From the NCBI GenBank assembly GCA_043775075.1, contig JAYVSS010000116.1:1-13569 (forward strand): DNA of 13,569 nt, written 5' to 3'. A program made the translations under genes and the position numbers. Source of the DNA: JANLQX01 sp043775075. GTDB lineage: Bacteria > Actinomycetota > Acidimicrobiia > Acidimicrobiales > JANYDT01. Position 1 is the first letter of the stretch. Each line of letters starts with the position of its first letter. Under the pieces are notes generated by a model. That model was not told the origin of the DNA and did not search any database. It was given only the letters and a program-made list of their open reading frames with translations. Positions 1-7,426 of the stretch are shown here, piece after piece.

Positions 1-2
1 TT

Positions 3-1079
3 GGAAATCCGTCGGGCGTCCACGATGTCTCCGGCGATGCCCGTGAGGCGCTGGAATCCGCCCGTGATGGAGTGGCGGCGATCTTCGGGCGTCAGGCCCG
101 CGAGATCGTGTTTACCGGGGGAGGGACGGAGGCGATCAACCTGGCGTTGCGTGGCGTCGCGTCGCCGCACGGTCAACCGGTGCTGCTCACCAGTGCGATT
201 GAGCATGACGCCGTGCGTGAAACAGCGAATTGGATGGCGCTGACCGGTCACGCCGTGCACGAGACGTTGCCCGTCACCGCCCAAGGGGTTCTCGATCTCG
301 ACGCCGCCCACGCCGCCATCGTGCGTCACTCTGCCCATGCCGCGCCGTTGATCGTCGCCGTTATGGCGGTGAACAACGAGGTCGGCACGATCCAACCGAT
401 CAATGAGTTGGCGGCGATGATGCGCGAGCTCGTCCCCGGGGCGTTTCTTTTAGTGGATGCAGTGCAGGCGTTGGCGTGGATGGACCTCCGTCCGGTTGCT
501 GCGGTGGCGGACTTTGTCGCCATTTCCGGCCACAAGTTTGGGGGCCCGAAGGGTGTCGGCGCATTATGTGTGCGTGAAGGAATCAGCCTCACGCCGCTCT
601 TGCACGGTGGTGGGCAGGAACGCGAGCGCCGCAGCGGAACCCAGAACGTCGCCGGAATCGTCGGGATGGCGGAGGCCGCGATGTTGACTGAAACTATGCG
701 TACTGATGTTTGTGCGCGGATTGGCGAGTTGCGAAATCGACTGGTGGACGGGCTGGTGGCGTCGATCGATGGGTGCGTAGAAACCGTTCCCGACCGCACG
801 TGCAAAGTGGCTGGCAACGCCCACCTGACGCTGGATGGCGTGGAGTCTGAGGCCGTACTGGTGTTGCTCAATGAGGCGGGCATCGCCGCGTCGGCCGGTT
901 CGGCGTGTGCCAGCGGGGCGCTCCATGTCTCGCCGGTGCTGCTGGCGATGGGCGTGGCCAAGGAGCGGGCGGGCGGAGCGCTGCGATTGACCCTCGGGGT
1001 CGCCTCCACCGACGACGACGTGGACGCCGTTCTCCGTGCGCTCCCGCCCGTCATCAGCCAATTGCGAGGCTCACGGTGA
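3..1079 (+). CDS. Cysteine desulfurase (NifS/IscS family), 5'-truncated by the window edge
   Basis: PLP-dependent enzyme that removes sulfur from L-cysteine as an enzyme-bound persulfide for tRNA thiolation and Fe-S assembly in the cytoplasm. The reading frame is open from base 3 and begins with GNPSGVH, the conserved stretch that normally follows the N-terminal YLDHAATTP segment. About 25-30 residues therefore lie outside the window, and the internal ATG at base 72 is not the start. The PLP-binding lysine is in SGHKFGGPKG (AAG at 534). The persulfide cysteine is in GSACASG (TGT at 906). The 358 visible codons suit a family length near 385. The stop lies 46 bp before mnmA on the same strand, so this enzyme is the likely sulfur donor for MnmA. 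The choice among NifS, IscS and other subgroups is not resolved. Confidence 0.95.
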   Translation, partial: GNPSGVHDVSGDAREALESARDGVAAIFGRQAREIVFTGGGTEAINLALRGVASPHGQPVLLTSAIEHDAVRETANWMALTGHAVHETLPVTAQGVLDLDAAHAAIVRHSAHAAPLIVAVMAVNNEVGTIQPINELAAMMRELVPGAFLLVDAVQALAWMDLRPVAAVADFVAISGHKFGGPKGVGALCVREGISLTPLLHGGGQERERRSGTQNVAGIVGMAEAAMLTETMRTDVCARIGELRNRLVDGLVASIDGCVETVPDRTCKVAGNAHLTLDGVESEAVLVLLNEAGIAASAGSACASGALHVSPVLLAMGVAKERAGGALRLTLGVASTDDDVDAVLRALPPVISQLRGSR

Positions 1080-1150
1080 GCGTGCTCGTTGCTCCGCTTC
1101 ATTGTGGCGGCTTGCTGGTTTGGGGATGCCAGTGAGAGTGCTCGTTGCTC
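1076..1150 (+). repeat. Imperfect 19-bp direct repeat at the desulfurase/mnmA junction
   Basis: GTGAGCGTGCTCGTTGCTC at 1076-1094 and GTGAGAGTGCTCGTTGCTC at 1132-1150 differ at one base and start 56 bp apart. The second copy encodes the mnmA start region (VRVLVA). The first overlaps the desulfurase stop as GTGA and opens a short frame reading VSVLVA that ends at 1135. The 56-bp offset is not a multiple of three. Confidence 0.7.
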
Positions 1151-2205
1151 TGTCCGGCGGAGTCGACTCCTCCGTCGCCGCCGCCCTCCTCATGGACCAG
1201 GGCCACGACGTCGCCGGGGTCACCCTCAAGCTGTGGGGTGGAGATTCGGACTCGGGTTGTTGTTCTGTGGCCGACGTGGACGATGCCCGACGCGTCGCTC
1301 AGCAGCTCGGAATCCGTCACTACATCTTCAATTTCGGCGACGACTTCAACACCAACGTTGTGGAGCCATACGTACGCGCGCATGGCATTGGGGAGACGCC
1401 GAACCCGTGTGTTGAGTGCAATCGTCACCTCAAGTTCGACCGGCTGTTTCGTCGCGCAACCCAGCTTGGTTTCGACGCCATCGCCACCGGCCATCACGTT
1501 CGCCGTACCGAACTCGCCGATGGTCGGTTCGCCGTGGCCCGCGGTCACGATGACGCCAAGGACCAGAGCTACGTGGTGCATATGCTCCCGCAGGAAGTCC
1601 TGGCGAAAACTCTCTTCCCGGTGGGCGATCTGACAAAGACCCAGGTGCGCCAGCGGGCCACCGAAATGGGGATGCGCACAGCTGATAAGGCCGAGAGTAT
1701 GGAGGTCTGTTTCATCGCCGAGACCGGTGGGGGGCGTCGCGTGTTCCTCGGGGATCGCATCCCGTTGCGTTCGGCAAAGGTGGTGGACACCAACGGTGCC
1801 CACGTCGGTTCCACCGATGCCGTTGAACTCGTGACGATCGGCCAGCGGCGTGGCCTGGGCCTGAGCGGCGCCAGTGAGCGCCGGTATGTGGTCGATGTGG
1901 ACGTCGACGCTGGCGTGGTCACCATTGGCGATCGAGACGCGCTCCTACGTCCTTCGGTGGCGCTCCATACAGTGGCCCTCCCCTTGGGCCCGGAATGGAT
2001 GGTAGGCGCGCTTACTGCTCAGGTCAGTGCCCATGGTCGACCTATTCCGTGCGTAGCCTCGCTCAACGATGGTGATGACACGCTCACGGTGGTGTTCGAC
2101 GAACCGCAAACGCGCGTCGCCCCCGGTCAGAGTGTGGTGCTGTACGCCGCAGGTCCAAACGGTGGCCCCGACATCGTGGTTGCGGGCGGCCTCGCTCGCC
2201 GCTGA
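1126..2205 (+). CDS. mnmA: tRNA-specific 2-thiouridylase MnmA
   Basis: Forms s2U34 in the anticodons of Lys, Glu and Gln tRNAs, using ATP to adenylate U34 and a protein persulfide as sulfur source. The 359-residue length is close to the E. coli enzyme. The N-terminal PP-loop is SGGVDSS (residues 10-16). The first catalytic cysteine is in NPCVECNR (C98 by alignment, with another cysteine at C95). The second is C195 in SMEVCFI. TIGQRRGLGL marks the central region, and a C-terminal beta domain follows. I chose ATG 1126 because MPVRVLVALSGG places the PP-loop where it belongs; the longer frame from 1036 adds unrelated residues. The Shine-Dalgarno is weak. It probably shares a transcript with the desulfurase. 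Its stop is one base from the stop of the convergent next gene. Confidence 0.95.
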   Translation: MPVRVLVALSGGVDSSVAAALLMDQGHDVAGVTLKLWGGDSDSGCCSVADVDDARRVAQQLGIRHYIFNFGDDFNTNVVEPYVRAHGIGETPNPCVECNRHLKFDRLFRRATQLGFDAIATGHHVRRTELADGRFAVARGHDDAKDQSYVVHMLPQEVLAKTLFPVGDLTKTQVRQRATEMGMRTADKAESMEVCFIAETGGGRRVFLGDRIPLRSAKVVDTNGAHVGSTDAVELVTIGQRRGLGLSGASERRYVVDVDVDAGVVTIGDRDALLRPSVALHTVALPLGPEWMVGALTAQVSAHGRPIPCVASLNDGDDTLTVVFDEPQTRVAPGQSVVLYAAGPNGGPDIVVAGGLARR

Positions 2206-2206
2206 A

Positions 2207-3121
2207 CTACTCGGCGATTCGGCGGCTGCGGGCCTCATTCAGCAGGCGCCCGGGCAAGGTCGGAACGAATATGAAACGTGCGGTTTTGCCCGTTTCCGAC
2301 GTGGAGCGACTGGTGATCCGCACGATTTCGGACTTCTCCGTCAGCAGGACTTCGATCGCCAAGCCGCTGGCGTTGTTGGTCAGGTCGAGTGAGTCGGTGT
2401 CGGCCAGGGCGGGGCGGATTTGCTCGACGGTGCGACGAAGAAACAACGCCGGATCGCGCAACACAAACTCGTCGTGGAGGACGAAACCGGCGGGCACGAA
2501 GACCACGAACCGGCGCGTCTGGCCGTAAAGCGCTTTACCAAGTACGTGTATGAATCCCGCTCCGGCTGCTATGGCCAGAGTCCCCACAAGCCACTGCCGT
2601 GCGGCGAGGAGCAACGGACCGACAATCACTCCGCCAGCGACGAGCGCACCGGACAGGTACAGCGGTCCGACGGTGAGGGCGGCGGCGGGGCGGAGCAGGA
2701 ATCGCCGTTCGTTCGGATAGGCCGGGCCATTCACACATAGGTGGCCGGTCTCGCTCGATGCCATCACCACGACGCCCACAGATGCTGCAGCCACTCCTAC
2801 TACTCGGAGCCACAGCGGTTGCCCCGACGAGTGGGCCGACGCCCAGAGCGTTGTCGCCAACGCGGAAGGTGCGGCGCATCGAAGCAGAACCAGTCCGGCC
2901 GGGTGCCAAACGAGCACGGCCACGAGCCCGAGGCCCCACGCCCCCCACCACAGTGCCGATGCCACGGCCACGACCGGGGTGCTTCGCCCCGATACTGCCG
3001 CCCCAACCAAGACTCCTGACAGGATGAGAAGGAGCCACGCGCCCCGAATCACCGCAGGAGCAAACCGCTCGGTACGCGCCCCCTTCACCGGGTTGCTGGG
3101 GGCCTCAGACATCTCCTCCAT
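2207..3121 (-). CDS. Conserved-type membrane protein of unknown function, six predicted helices plus soluble C-terminus
   Basis: I do not recognise this family. The 304-residue product has hydrophobic segments at about residues 27-44, 49-71, 75-95, 103-121, 146-172 and 176-196. A loop around HLCVNGPAYPNERR (127-140) separates the fourth and fifth. The C-terminal 100 residues are polar with alternating beta-like stretches (RRFVVFVPAGFVLHDEFVL, then IVRITSR and ARFIFVP). They look like a small cytoplasmic domain, though no signature was identified. Two starts are plausible: ATG 3121, behind GAGGGAAG, or ATG 3112 (MSEAP), preceded by GGAGGAG at very short spacing. The gene converges on mnmA with one base between the stops, so transcription in either direction must terminate inside the neighbour. 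It diverges from the glycosyltransferase-like gene. Function unknown; existence as a gene is fairly sure. Confidence 0.8.
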   Translation of the reverse strand: MEEMSEAPSNPVKGARTERFAPAVIRGAWLLLILSGVLVGAAVSGRSTPVVAVASALWWGAWGLGLVAVLVWHPAGLVLLRCAAPSALATTLWASAHSSGQPLWLRVVGVAAASVGVVVMASSETGHLCVNGPAYPNERRFLLRPAAALTVGPLYLSGALVAGGVIVGPLLLAARQWLVGTLAIAAGAGFIHVLGKALYGQTRRFVVFVPAGFVLHDEFVLRDPALFLRRTVEQIRPALADTDSLDLTNNASGLAIEVLLTEKSEIVRITSRSTSETGKTARFIFVPTLPGRLLNEARSRRIAE

Positions 3122-3162
3122 CTTCCCTCACGTTGCCGACGGTGGGTGGCCCCGACACGTGG

Positions 3163-3276
3163 TCACCAGTGGTTGGCGCGGTCGAACATGCGGTCGAACC
3201 AGCGGGCGTCATGTTTCGAAAGCACGAAGTCATCGGCGCGGCAATCAAGTTCGGAAGCCAGTTGACCGATTTGCAG
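3163..3276 (-). pseudogene. Possible C-terminal gene remnant between two divergent genes
   Basis: On the minus strand an open frame of 37 codons ends at a TGA (3165-3163). It reads LQIGQLASELDCRADDF and then VLSKHDARWFDRMFDRANHW. The composition is protein-like, most third positions are G or C, and the DNA direct repeat GCGGTCGAAC (3178 and 3190) encodes its FDR-FDR pair. There is no ATG, GTG or TTG start before the frame runs into the N-terminus of the opposite-strand gene. It may be the tail of a decayed gene or a chance frame; I could not assign a family. Confidence 0.2.
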
Positions 3277-3278
3277 GC

Positions 3279-4481
3279 ATGAGTTCTTCGCTGCTGGCAC
3301 CGGCGGGGCCGACGAAGCGCGTCGGCGCTGGTGCTCTAGGTCGGGCCGTCGGGCTCGACGCCGCAACGCTCCGGTTCGTGTTCACCGTGGGTGTGTCGTC
3401 ACGGCTTTGGAACGCGTTGTTCGTGATGTTCGGCGCATCGTCGGTCCCGCCGAACGCTGTCGTTGAGGGTGGACCGGGCGTTGGCCCGCAATGGCTGCGG
3501 CCCTACACTTACTTCGACGGTCAGTCCTATCTACGCATAGCGAGCGGCGGCTACAAGTCACTCACGAGCGTGTTCTATCCGCTCTATCCCATGCTGTTGC
3601 GACTGGCCGGACGTAGCCCGGCCAAGGAAGCGGTATTCGGCGTAGTTCTTTCCTCGGTGGCGTTCGTTGCGGCGCTGCTGGTGCTGTACAAACTGGTCGC
3701 TTTGGACTGCAACGACGCCCTTGCCCGGGCCGCCGTCTTCGTGATTGCGTTCCTGCCGTTCAGCGCAATTTGGGGCTCCATCTACACCGAGTCCGTTGCC
3801 CTTCTCCTGGTCACCCTCACCTGGTGGTTCGTACGAACTGGGCGCTGGGGAATGGCCACAGTCCCGGCCTTGCTCGCCGGGATGACTCGCAACATTGGCC
3901 CCGTCCTCGGTCTCGCCCTGTTCGTCGAACTGGTCCAGCAAACCAAGAGCATCAGCCTTCCAGGCCAACGCGTTCGGGCTATTCGGCGGGTACTTGTCTG
4001 CATCGCCCCGATCGCATCGACGGTGGCCGTCATGGTCTGGGCCAATTGGCGCTTCGGCGCCCGGGGCGGACTCGCCGCCCAACAGCTTGGTTACGACCGC
4101 GCCACGGCGTGGCCGTGGTGGGCTGTGGCCAAGGACCTAAGTACACTTACGAGCTACGTCACGCTGGGAAAGTTTTTTGCCCTCACTTCGATAATGATTG
4201 CGGTGATACTCACTGCGACGCAATGGCGAGAACTGCGCGGGGGCTATCACGTGATGGTGTGGGGTGTCTTGGCGATGCATTTCGTCATGGCTCGTCAACA
4301 TCCGCCGTACACAATTGGCGCCGCCCGCTACCTGATGGGCGTGTTCCCGTTCAGTGTTGCCCTCGCTTCGGGCTACCGACGGATTCCCAGGAGGTGGATG
4401 CCGGTCCTGTTGATCGTCTTGCTCGTTTTCTGCGCCGCCGGGGCGTACACGATCGGAGCGGGCCAGTTCGAGCTTGGGTGA
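3279..4481 (+). CDS. PIG-V-like membrane mannosyltransferase/glycosyltransferase (GT-C type)
   Basis: Predicted polytopic GT-C enzyme that would transfer a sugar, probably from a polyprenyl-phosphate donor, on the outer face of the membrane; donor and acceptor are unknown. The 400 residues carry the PIG-V-type landmarks in order: YFDGQSYLRIASGGY with D80 in the first external loop, FYPLYP at about 99-104, a helix ending in FLPFSAIWGSIYTES (159-172), WFVRTGRWGMA (183-193) and MTRNIGP (202-208). Many further hydrophobic helices follow. ATG 3279 is preferred: the frame stays open upstream to 2979, but those residues are Arg-rich and lie over the opposite gene. The ribosome site is weak (GCAGG) and no -10 motif is visible in the gap. 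It ends 58 bp before ligA, which has its own apparent promoter, so joint transcription is optional. Confidence 0.8.
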   Translation: MSSSLLAPAGPTKRVGAGALGRAVGLDAATLRFVFTVGVSSRLWNALFVMFGASSVPPNAVVEGGPGVGPQWLRPYTYFDGQSYLRIASGGYKSLTSVFYPLYPMLLRLAGRSPAKEAVFGVVLSSVAFVAALLVLYKLVALDCNDALARAAVFVIAFLPFSAIWGSIYTESVALLLVTLTWWFVRTGRWGMATVPALLAGMTRNIGPVLGLALFVELVQQTKSISLPGQRVRAIRRVLVCIAPIASTVAVMVWANWRFGARGGLAAQQLGYDRATAWPWWAVAKDLSTLTSYVTLGKFFALTSIMIAVILTATQWRELRGGYHVMVWGVLAMHFVMARQHPPYTIGAARYLMGVFPFSVALASGYRRIPRRWMPVLLIVLLVFCAAGAYTIGAGQFELG

Positions 4482-4527
4482 CCACCGCGACTGGAATCGG
4501 CTGGTCCGCCGCCGGGCTCTGTTCGGT

Positions 4528-4542
4528 TACCTTCGTCGGATG
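4528..4542 (+). promoter_or_regulatory. Putative leaderless promoter -10 of ligA
   Basis: TACCTT at 4528-4533 matches the actinobacterial TANNNT -10 pattern. Six bases then lead straight into ATG 4540, so transcription would begin at or next to the start codon. No Shine-Dalgarno precedes the ATG and no clear -35 was found. The same geometry is seen before the kinase at 9304. Confidence 0.5.
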
Positions 4543-6603
4543 GACGTAGCACGGGCGCAGCAACGGGTCGACGAATTGCGGACGGTCATCGCGCATCACG
4601 ACCGTCGGTACTACGAACTTGATGCCCCTGAGGTCAGCGACGCAGACTACGACGCCCTGCTGCGTGAGCTTCGTTCGCTCGAATCCGAGTTCCCCGGCCT
4701 CGTCGTTGCCACGTCGCCAACGCAAACGGTTCGTGGCCTCCCGGTGGTCAACTCGTTTGCCGAGGTCGAGCACCTCCAACCCATGATGTCGCTTGACAAC
4801 GTTTTTGATGCCGACGAACTCCGCGGTTGGGGCTTACGTAACACCAAATTGCTCGGCGACGATGTCACCGCCCGATTCGTATGTGAACTGAAGATCGATG
4901 GGCTGGCAATGTCCTTGCTGTATCGAGACGGCGTGTTCGTGCGAGCGGCCACACGAGGAGATGGGCGCGTGGGAGAAGACGTAACGGAAAATGTGCGCAC
5001 CATTCCGGCGATCCCGAAGCGAATCGTGCCGGTGGTGACCGACGGCGCGTTGTTCGGCGAGGTTCCCTCACTATTGGAGGTGCGTGGTGAGGTGTTTATG
5101 CCGACCGAGGCGTTTGCCTCGCTCAACCGTCGTCGGGCCGAAGCTGGAGAGCCCCTCTTCGTCAATCCCCGCAACTCCGCCGCTGGCAGCCTCAGGCAGA
5201 AAGACCCGAGTGTGACGGCAGGGCGCGAATTGAGTTTTCTTTCGTATCAGTTAGGGGCGATTGACGGCGGTCCGTCATTTGGTGCTCATTCAGAAACGCT
5301 GGCCTTCCTGGCCAACTGCGGTTTTCCGGTGAGCCCGGAAATTCGCACGCTCGATACACTCGATGATGTCTCGTCTTTTTGTGCATATTGGACGGAACAT
5401 CGACACATCCTGCCGTATGACATCGACGGAGTCGTCGTCAAGATTGACGATCTTTCCCAACGGCGCGAACTAGGGAATACCTCGAAGGCGCCGCGTTGGG
5501 CGACGGCGTTTAAGTTCCCGCCCGAGGAGCGCACCACGCTTCTGCGAGCGATCGAGGTCTCCGTTGGCCGCACCGGGAGGACCACGCCGTTTGCCGTTCT
5601 GGAACCGGTCTTTGTCGGTGGCTCCACCGTGGCGATGGCCACGCTGCACAATCAAGACCAGGTACGACTGAAGGACGTGCGCCCCGGAGACACCGTGGTG
5701 GTGCGTAAGGCGGGGGACGTTATCCCCGAAGTAGTGGGGCCGGTACTGTCGCTCCGGCCCGACGGTTTGCCCGAATGGGAATTTCCCACCACGTGCCCGT
5801 GCCCGATGAAGTCGGTGTTGGTCCGCCCAGAAGGCGAGAGCGACACCAGATGTGTGGAGCCACGGTGCCCGCATCAGCGTTGGGCCCGCCTCGTGCATTT
5901 CGGCTCGCGTGGCGCCATGGATATCGAGGGTTTTGGCGAAAAGACCGTCTCGATCTTTCTCGATGCCGGATTGCTCGCGGACTTCGCTGATATCTACGTG
6001 CTTGGCGATCGTCTGGAAGAATTACGGCGTATTGAGGGCTTCGGGGAGGTATCTATTCAAAACCTCCTTCGGGCCATTGAGGGGTCCAAAAGACGCCCAT
6101 TGGGGAGCCTCCTCGTCGGTCTCAATATTCGTCACGTTGGTGGCACGATGGGCCATGTCCTGGCCAAGTCTTTCGGATCGCTCGATGCATTGGCGGCGTC
6201 GTCGGCGGAGGAAATTGCCGCCACCGAGGGCGTCGGTGGAATCATTGCCGCGTCGGTGGCGGAATGGTTTAGCGACCAGGCCAACCAGGTGATGATCGAG
6301 CGCCTGCGCAACGCTGGTCTGAACTTCGACGGCCCGCCCCCGCCGTCAATGGCGCAAACCCTTGTCGGTCTCTCCATCGTCGTGACGGGTTCGCTCGATG
6401 GCTTCACTCGTGACGGGGCCGAGGAAGCAATCACGCTCCGAGGAGGCAAGGCGCCAGGCAGTGTCTCCAAGAAAACGACCGCAGTTGTTGTCGGGAACGA
6501 TCCGGGAGCGGCCAAGGTAACGAAGGCCACAGATTTGGGCGTCCCCGTCCTCGATGAAGCGGCATTTCGGACGCTGCTGGAGACCGGGAACCTTCCGGCC
6601 TAG
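4540..6603 (+). CDS. ligA: NAD+-dependent DNA ligase LigA
   Basis: Seals nicks in replication and repair using NAD+ as AMP donor. The 687-residue product has the full family layout. An N-terminal Ia domain includes HHDRRYYELDAPEVSDADYD. The adenylation domain has K118 in KIDG and later SVGRTGRTTP. An OB region follows around HNQDQVRLKDVRPGD. A zinc finger (C419, C421, C438, C443) comes next, then helix-hairpin-helix repeats (about 445-590) and a BRCT domain (about 608-687, LVGLSIVVTGSLDG). ATG 4540 gives MDVARAQQRVDELR, the normal N-terminus; the longer frame from 4474 overlaps the preceding gene. The first zinc-finger pair reads C-P-C instead of the usual CPxC, which may be a lineage trait. 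The start looks leaderless and a hairpin follows the stop. Confidence 0.97.
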   Translation: MDVARAQQRVDELRTVIAHHDRRYYELDAPEVSDADYDALLRELRSLESEFPGLVVATSPTQTVRGLPVVNSFAEVEHLQPMMSLDNVFDADELRGWGLRNTKLLGDDVTARFVCELKIDGLAMSLLYRDGVFVRAATRGDGRVGEDVTENVRTIPAIPKRIVPVVTDGALFGEVPSLLEVRGEVFMPTEAFASLNRRRAEAGEPLFVNPRNSAAGSLRQKDPSVTAGRELSFLSYQLGAIDGGPSFGAHSETLAFLANCGFPVSPEIRTLDTLDDVSSFCAYWTEHRHILPYDIDGVVVKIDDLSQRRELGNTSKAPRWATAFKFPPEERTTLLRAIEVSVGRTGRTTPFAVLEPVFVGGSTVAMATLHNQDQVRLKDVRPGDTVVVRKAGDVIPEVVGPVLSLRPDGLPEWEFPTTCPCPMKSVLVRPEGESDTRCVEPRCPHQRWARLVHFGSRGAMDIEGFGEKTVSIFLDAGLLADFADIYVLGDRLEELRRIEGFGEVSIQNLLRAIEGSKRRPLGSLLVGLNIRHVGGTMGHVLAKSFGSLDALAASSAEEIAATEGVGGIIAASVAEWFSDQANQVMIERLRNAGLNFDGPPPPSMAQTLVGLSIVVTGSLDGFTRDGAEEAITLRGGKAPGSVSKKTTAVVVGNDPGAAKVTKATDLGVPVLDEAAFRTLLETGNLPA

Positions 6604-6626
6604 CGGCGGGCCTTCGAGCCGCGCCG
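6604..6626 (+). terminator. Stem-loop immediately after ligA
   Basis: CGGCG (6604-6608) pairs with CGCCG (6622-6626), and GGC (6609-6611) pairs with GCC (6618-6620) inside it. One base is bulged, and the six-base loop is CTTCGA, containing TTCG. There is no T-run after it, so it may be a U-tract-less terminator or a transcript-end stabiliser. It sits between ligA and the convergent gene ending at 6723. Confidence 0.4.
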
Positions 6627-6702
6627 ATAGGTCAACGTTCTCGCGTCCGTCGTCCTGGCAGCCAGCAAGCCGGCCGATTCATTTTGCTGTGTCTACCTAT
6701 CG
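6625..6702. repeat. 8-bp inverted repeat in the ligA/DUF2085-like convergent gap
   Basis: CGATAGGT at 6625-6632 is the exact reverse complement of ACCTATCG at 6695-6702, with 62 bp between. The gap (6604-6722) holds no recognisable gene. At this length it could be chance. Confidence 0.3.
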
Positions 6703-6722
6703 ACACGCCTACTCACGAGCGT

Positions 6723-7307
6723 TCAGGTGCCGTTGGTAAGGGCGGCGGTGGTGGCGAGGTAGTTCCGGAAAGCGTCGGCGTCGGCAAAGCCGTCGAGTAC
6801 GGGGTCGGCTTCCTCGGTGGCGAGTCTGGCCGCTCGTGCCGCTCGGTCATCGCGCCTGGATGACAGCACATGGGCGAGGGCGCAGACGCCGCCATGAACG
6901 AGCACCATCACGTCGAACCATTTCGGAAACGGCGAAAGGATGTGCTGGGCCAGGCCCGTTCCCAGGGCGGGCGCAGCGATCGCCGTGAGCGCGACTTGCC
7001 GCCAGGCCGAGTAGCGAAGAAGCCCAAGCTTTTCGCCGACGAACTCCATCGTCACCGGTATCGGCAGGCCGAGCAGGAGCAGAGGATCAAACTGTTCCGA
7101 CCACGTGATCCCACCGAGGGCGAGGAACATCACAATGAAGGCCAGGGGATACAACACGAGGCAGCGGCGGCAGACGTGCCGAGCCCCGATAACCACACAT
7201 CGGTCGTGCTCATGCGCCAGGTGATGCGCCAGCGCGATTTCGCCCATACGGGAAGCAAACGAATCCTCACCGTTCATGGCGAGGCCTATCGACCTGTCGG
7301 GGCGCAT
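6723..7307 (-). CDS. Small polytopic membrane protein, DUF2085-like
   Basis: Up to 194 residues with about four hydrophobic segments (roughly 50-67, 73-90, 103-122 and 128-150) and a charged C-terminal tail. The stretch HDRCVVIGARHVCRRCLVLYPL (34-55) resembles the DUF2085 signature, in which a His/Cys-rich segment ending in CARCTGxYxG precedes the first helix. Here C46 and C49 form the CxxC. The role of that family is unknown; metal binding by the cysteines is only a guess. The start is uncertain: ATG 7307 gives the longest form, ATG 7277 (MNGEDSF) and ATG 7247 (MGEIALAHH) are alternatives, and none has a convincing ribosome site. It lies 119 bp downstream of the acyl-CoA dehydrogenase on the same strand, with a repeat-rich gap between. 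Confidence 0.65.
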   Translation of the reverse strand: MRPDRSIGLAMNGEDSFASRMGEIALAHHLAHEHDRCVVIGARHVCRRCLVLYPLAFIVMFLALGGITWSEQFDPLLLLGLPIPVTMEFVGEKLGLLRYSAWRQVALTAIAAPALGTGLAQHILSPFPKWFDVMVLVHGGVCALAHVLSSRRDDRAARAARLATEEADPVLDGFADADAFRNYLATTAALTNGT

Positions 7308-7325
7308 CCTTGAGGGCCCGGCGTT

Positions 7326-7358
7326 TCATTGTCACGTTGACGACTCATTGTCACGTTG
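7326..7358. repeat. Tandem pair of a 19-bp unit
   Basis: TCATTGTCACGTTGACGAC (7326-7344) is followed at once by TCATTGTCACGTTGGCGAT (7345-7363), with 17 of 19 bases identical; the shared 14-mer is exact. The second copy runs into the hairpin that starts at 7356. Confidence 0.75.
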
Positions 7359-7390
7359 GCGATGTCGTTTTCGCGACAGTGAGTCGCCAA
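7356..7390. repeat. Interrupted hairpin between acyl-CoA dehydrogenase and the DUF2085-like gene
   Basis: The outer arms are TTGGCGA (7356-7362) and TCGCCAA (7384-7390). The inner arms are TGTCG (7363-7367) and CGACA (7374-7378), with a six-base loop and a five-base bulge (7379-7383). It lies 37 bp beyond the dehydrogenase stop in the transcribed direction. It could act as a terminator or attenuator in the leftward transcript, or mark the end of a degraded mobile element. Confidence 0.5.
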
Positions 7391-7426
7391 CTCGACAGTC
7401 AGGTCGCGGCCCGCCGATAATGCGGG

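Noticed and set aside
564..1102. Long minus-strand open frames opposite the cysteine desulfurase
   Set aside because: They lie wholly over a gene with clear catalytic motifs, and their Ser/Arg/Thr-rich translations have no recognisable family; normal antisense openness in GC-rich coding DNA.
3770..4549. 259-codon plus-strand frame overlapping the PIG-V-like gene
   Set aside because: It is an out-of-frame reading of the same region; the overlapping frame has the conserved TES, FYPLYP and TR motifs and membrane helices.
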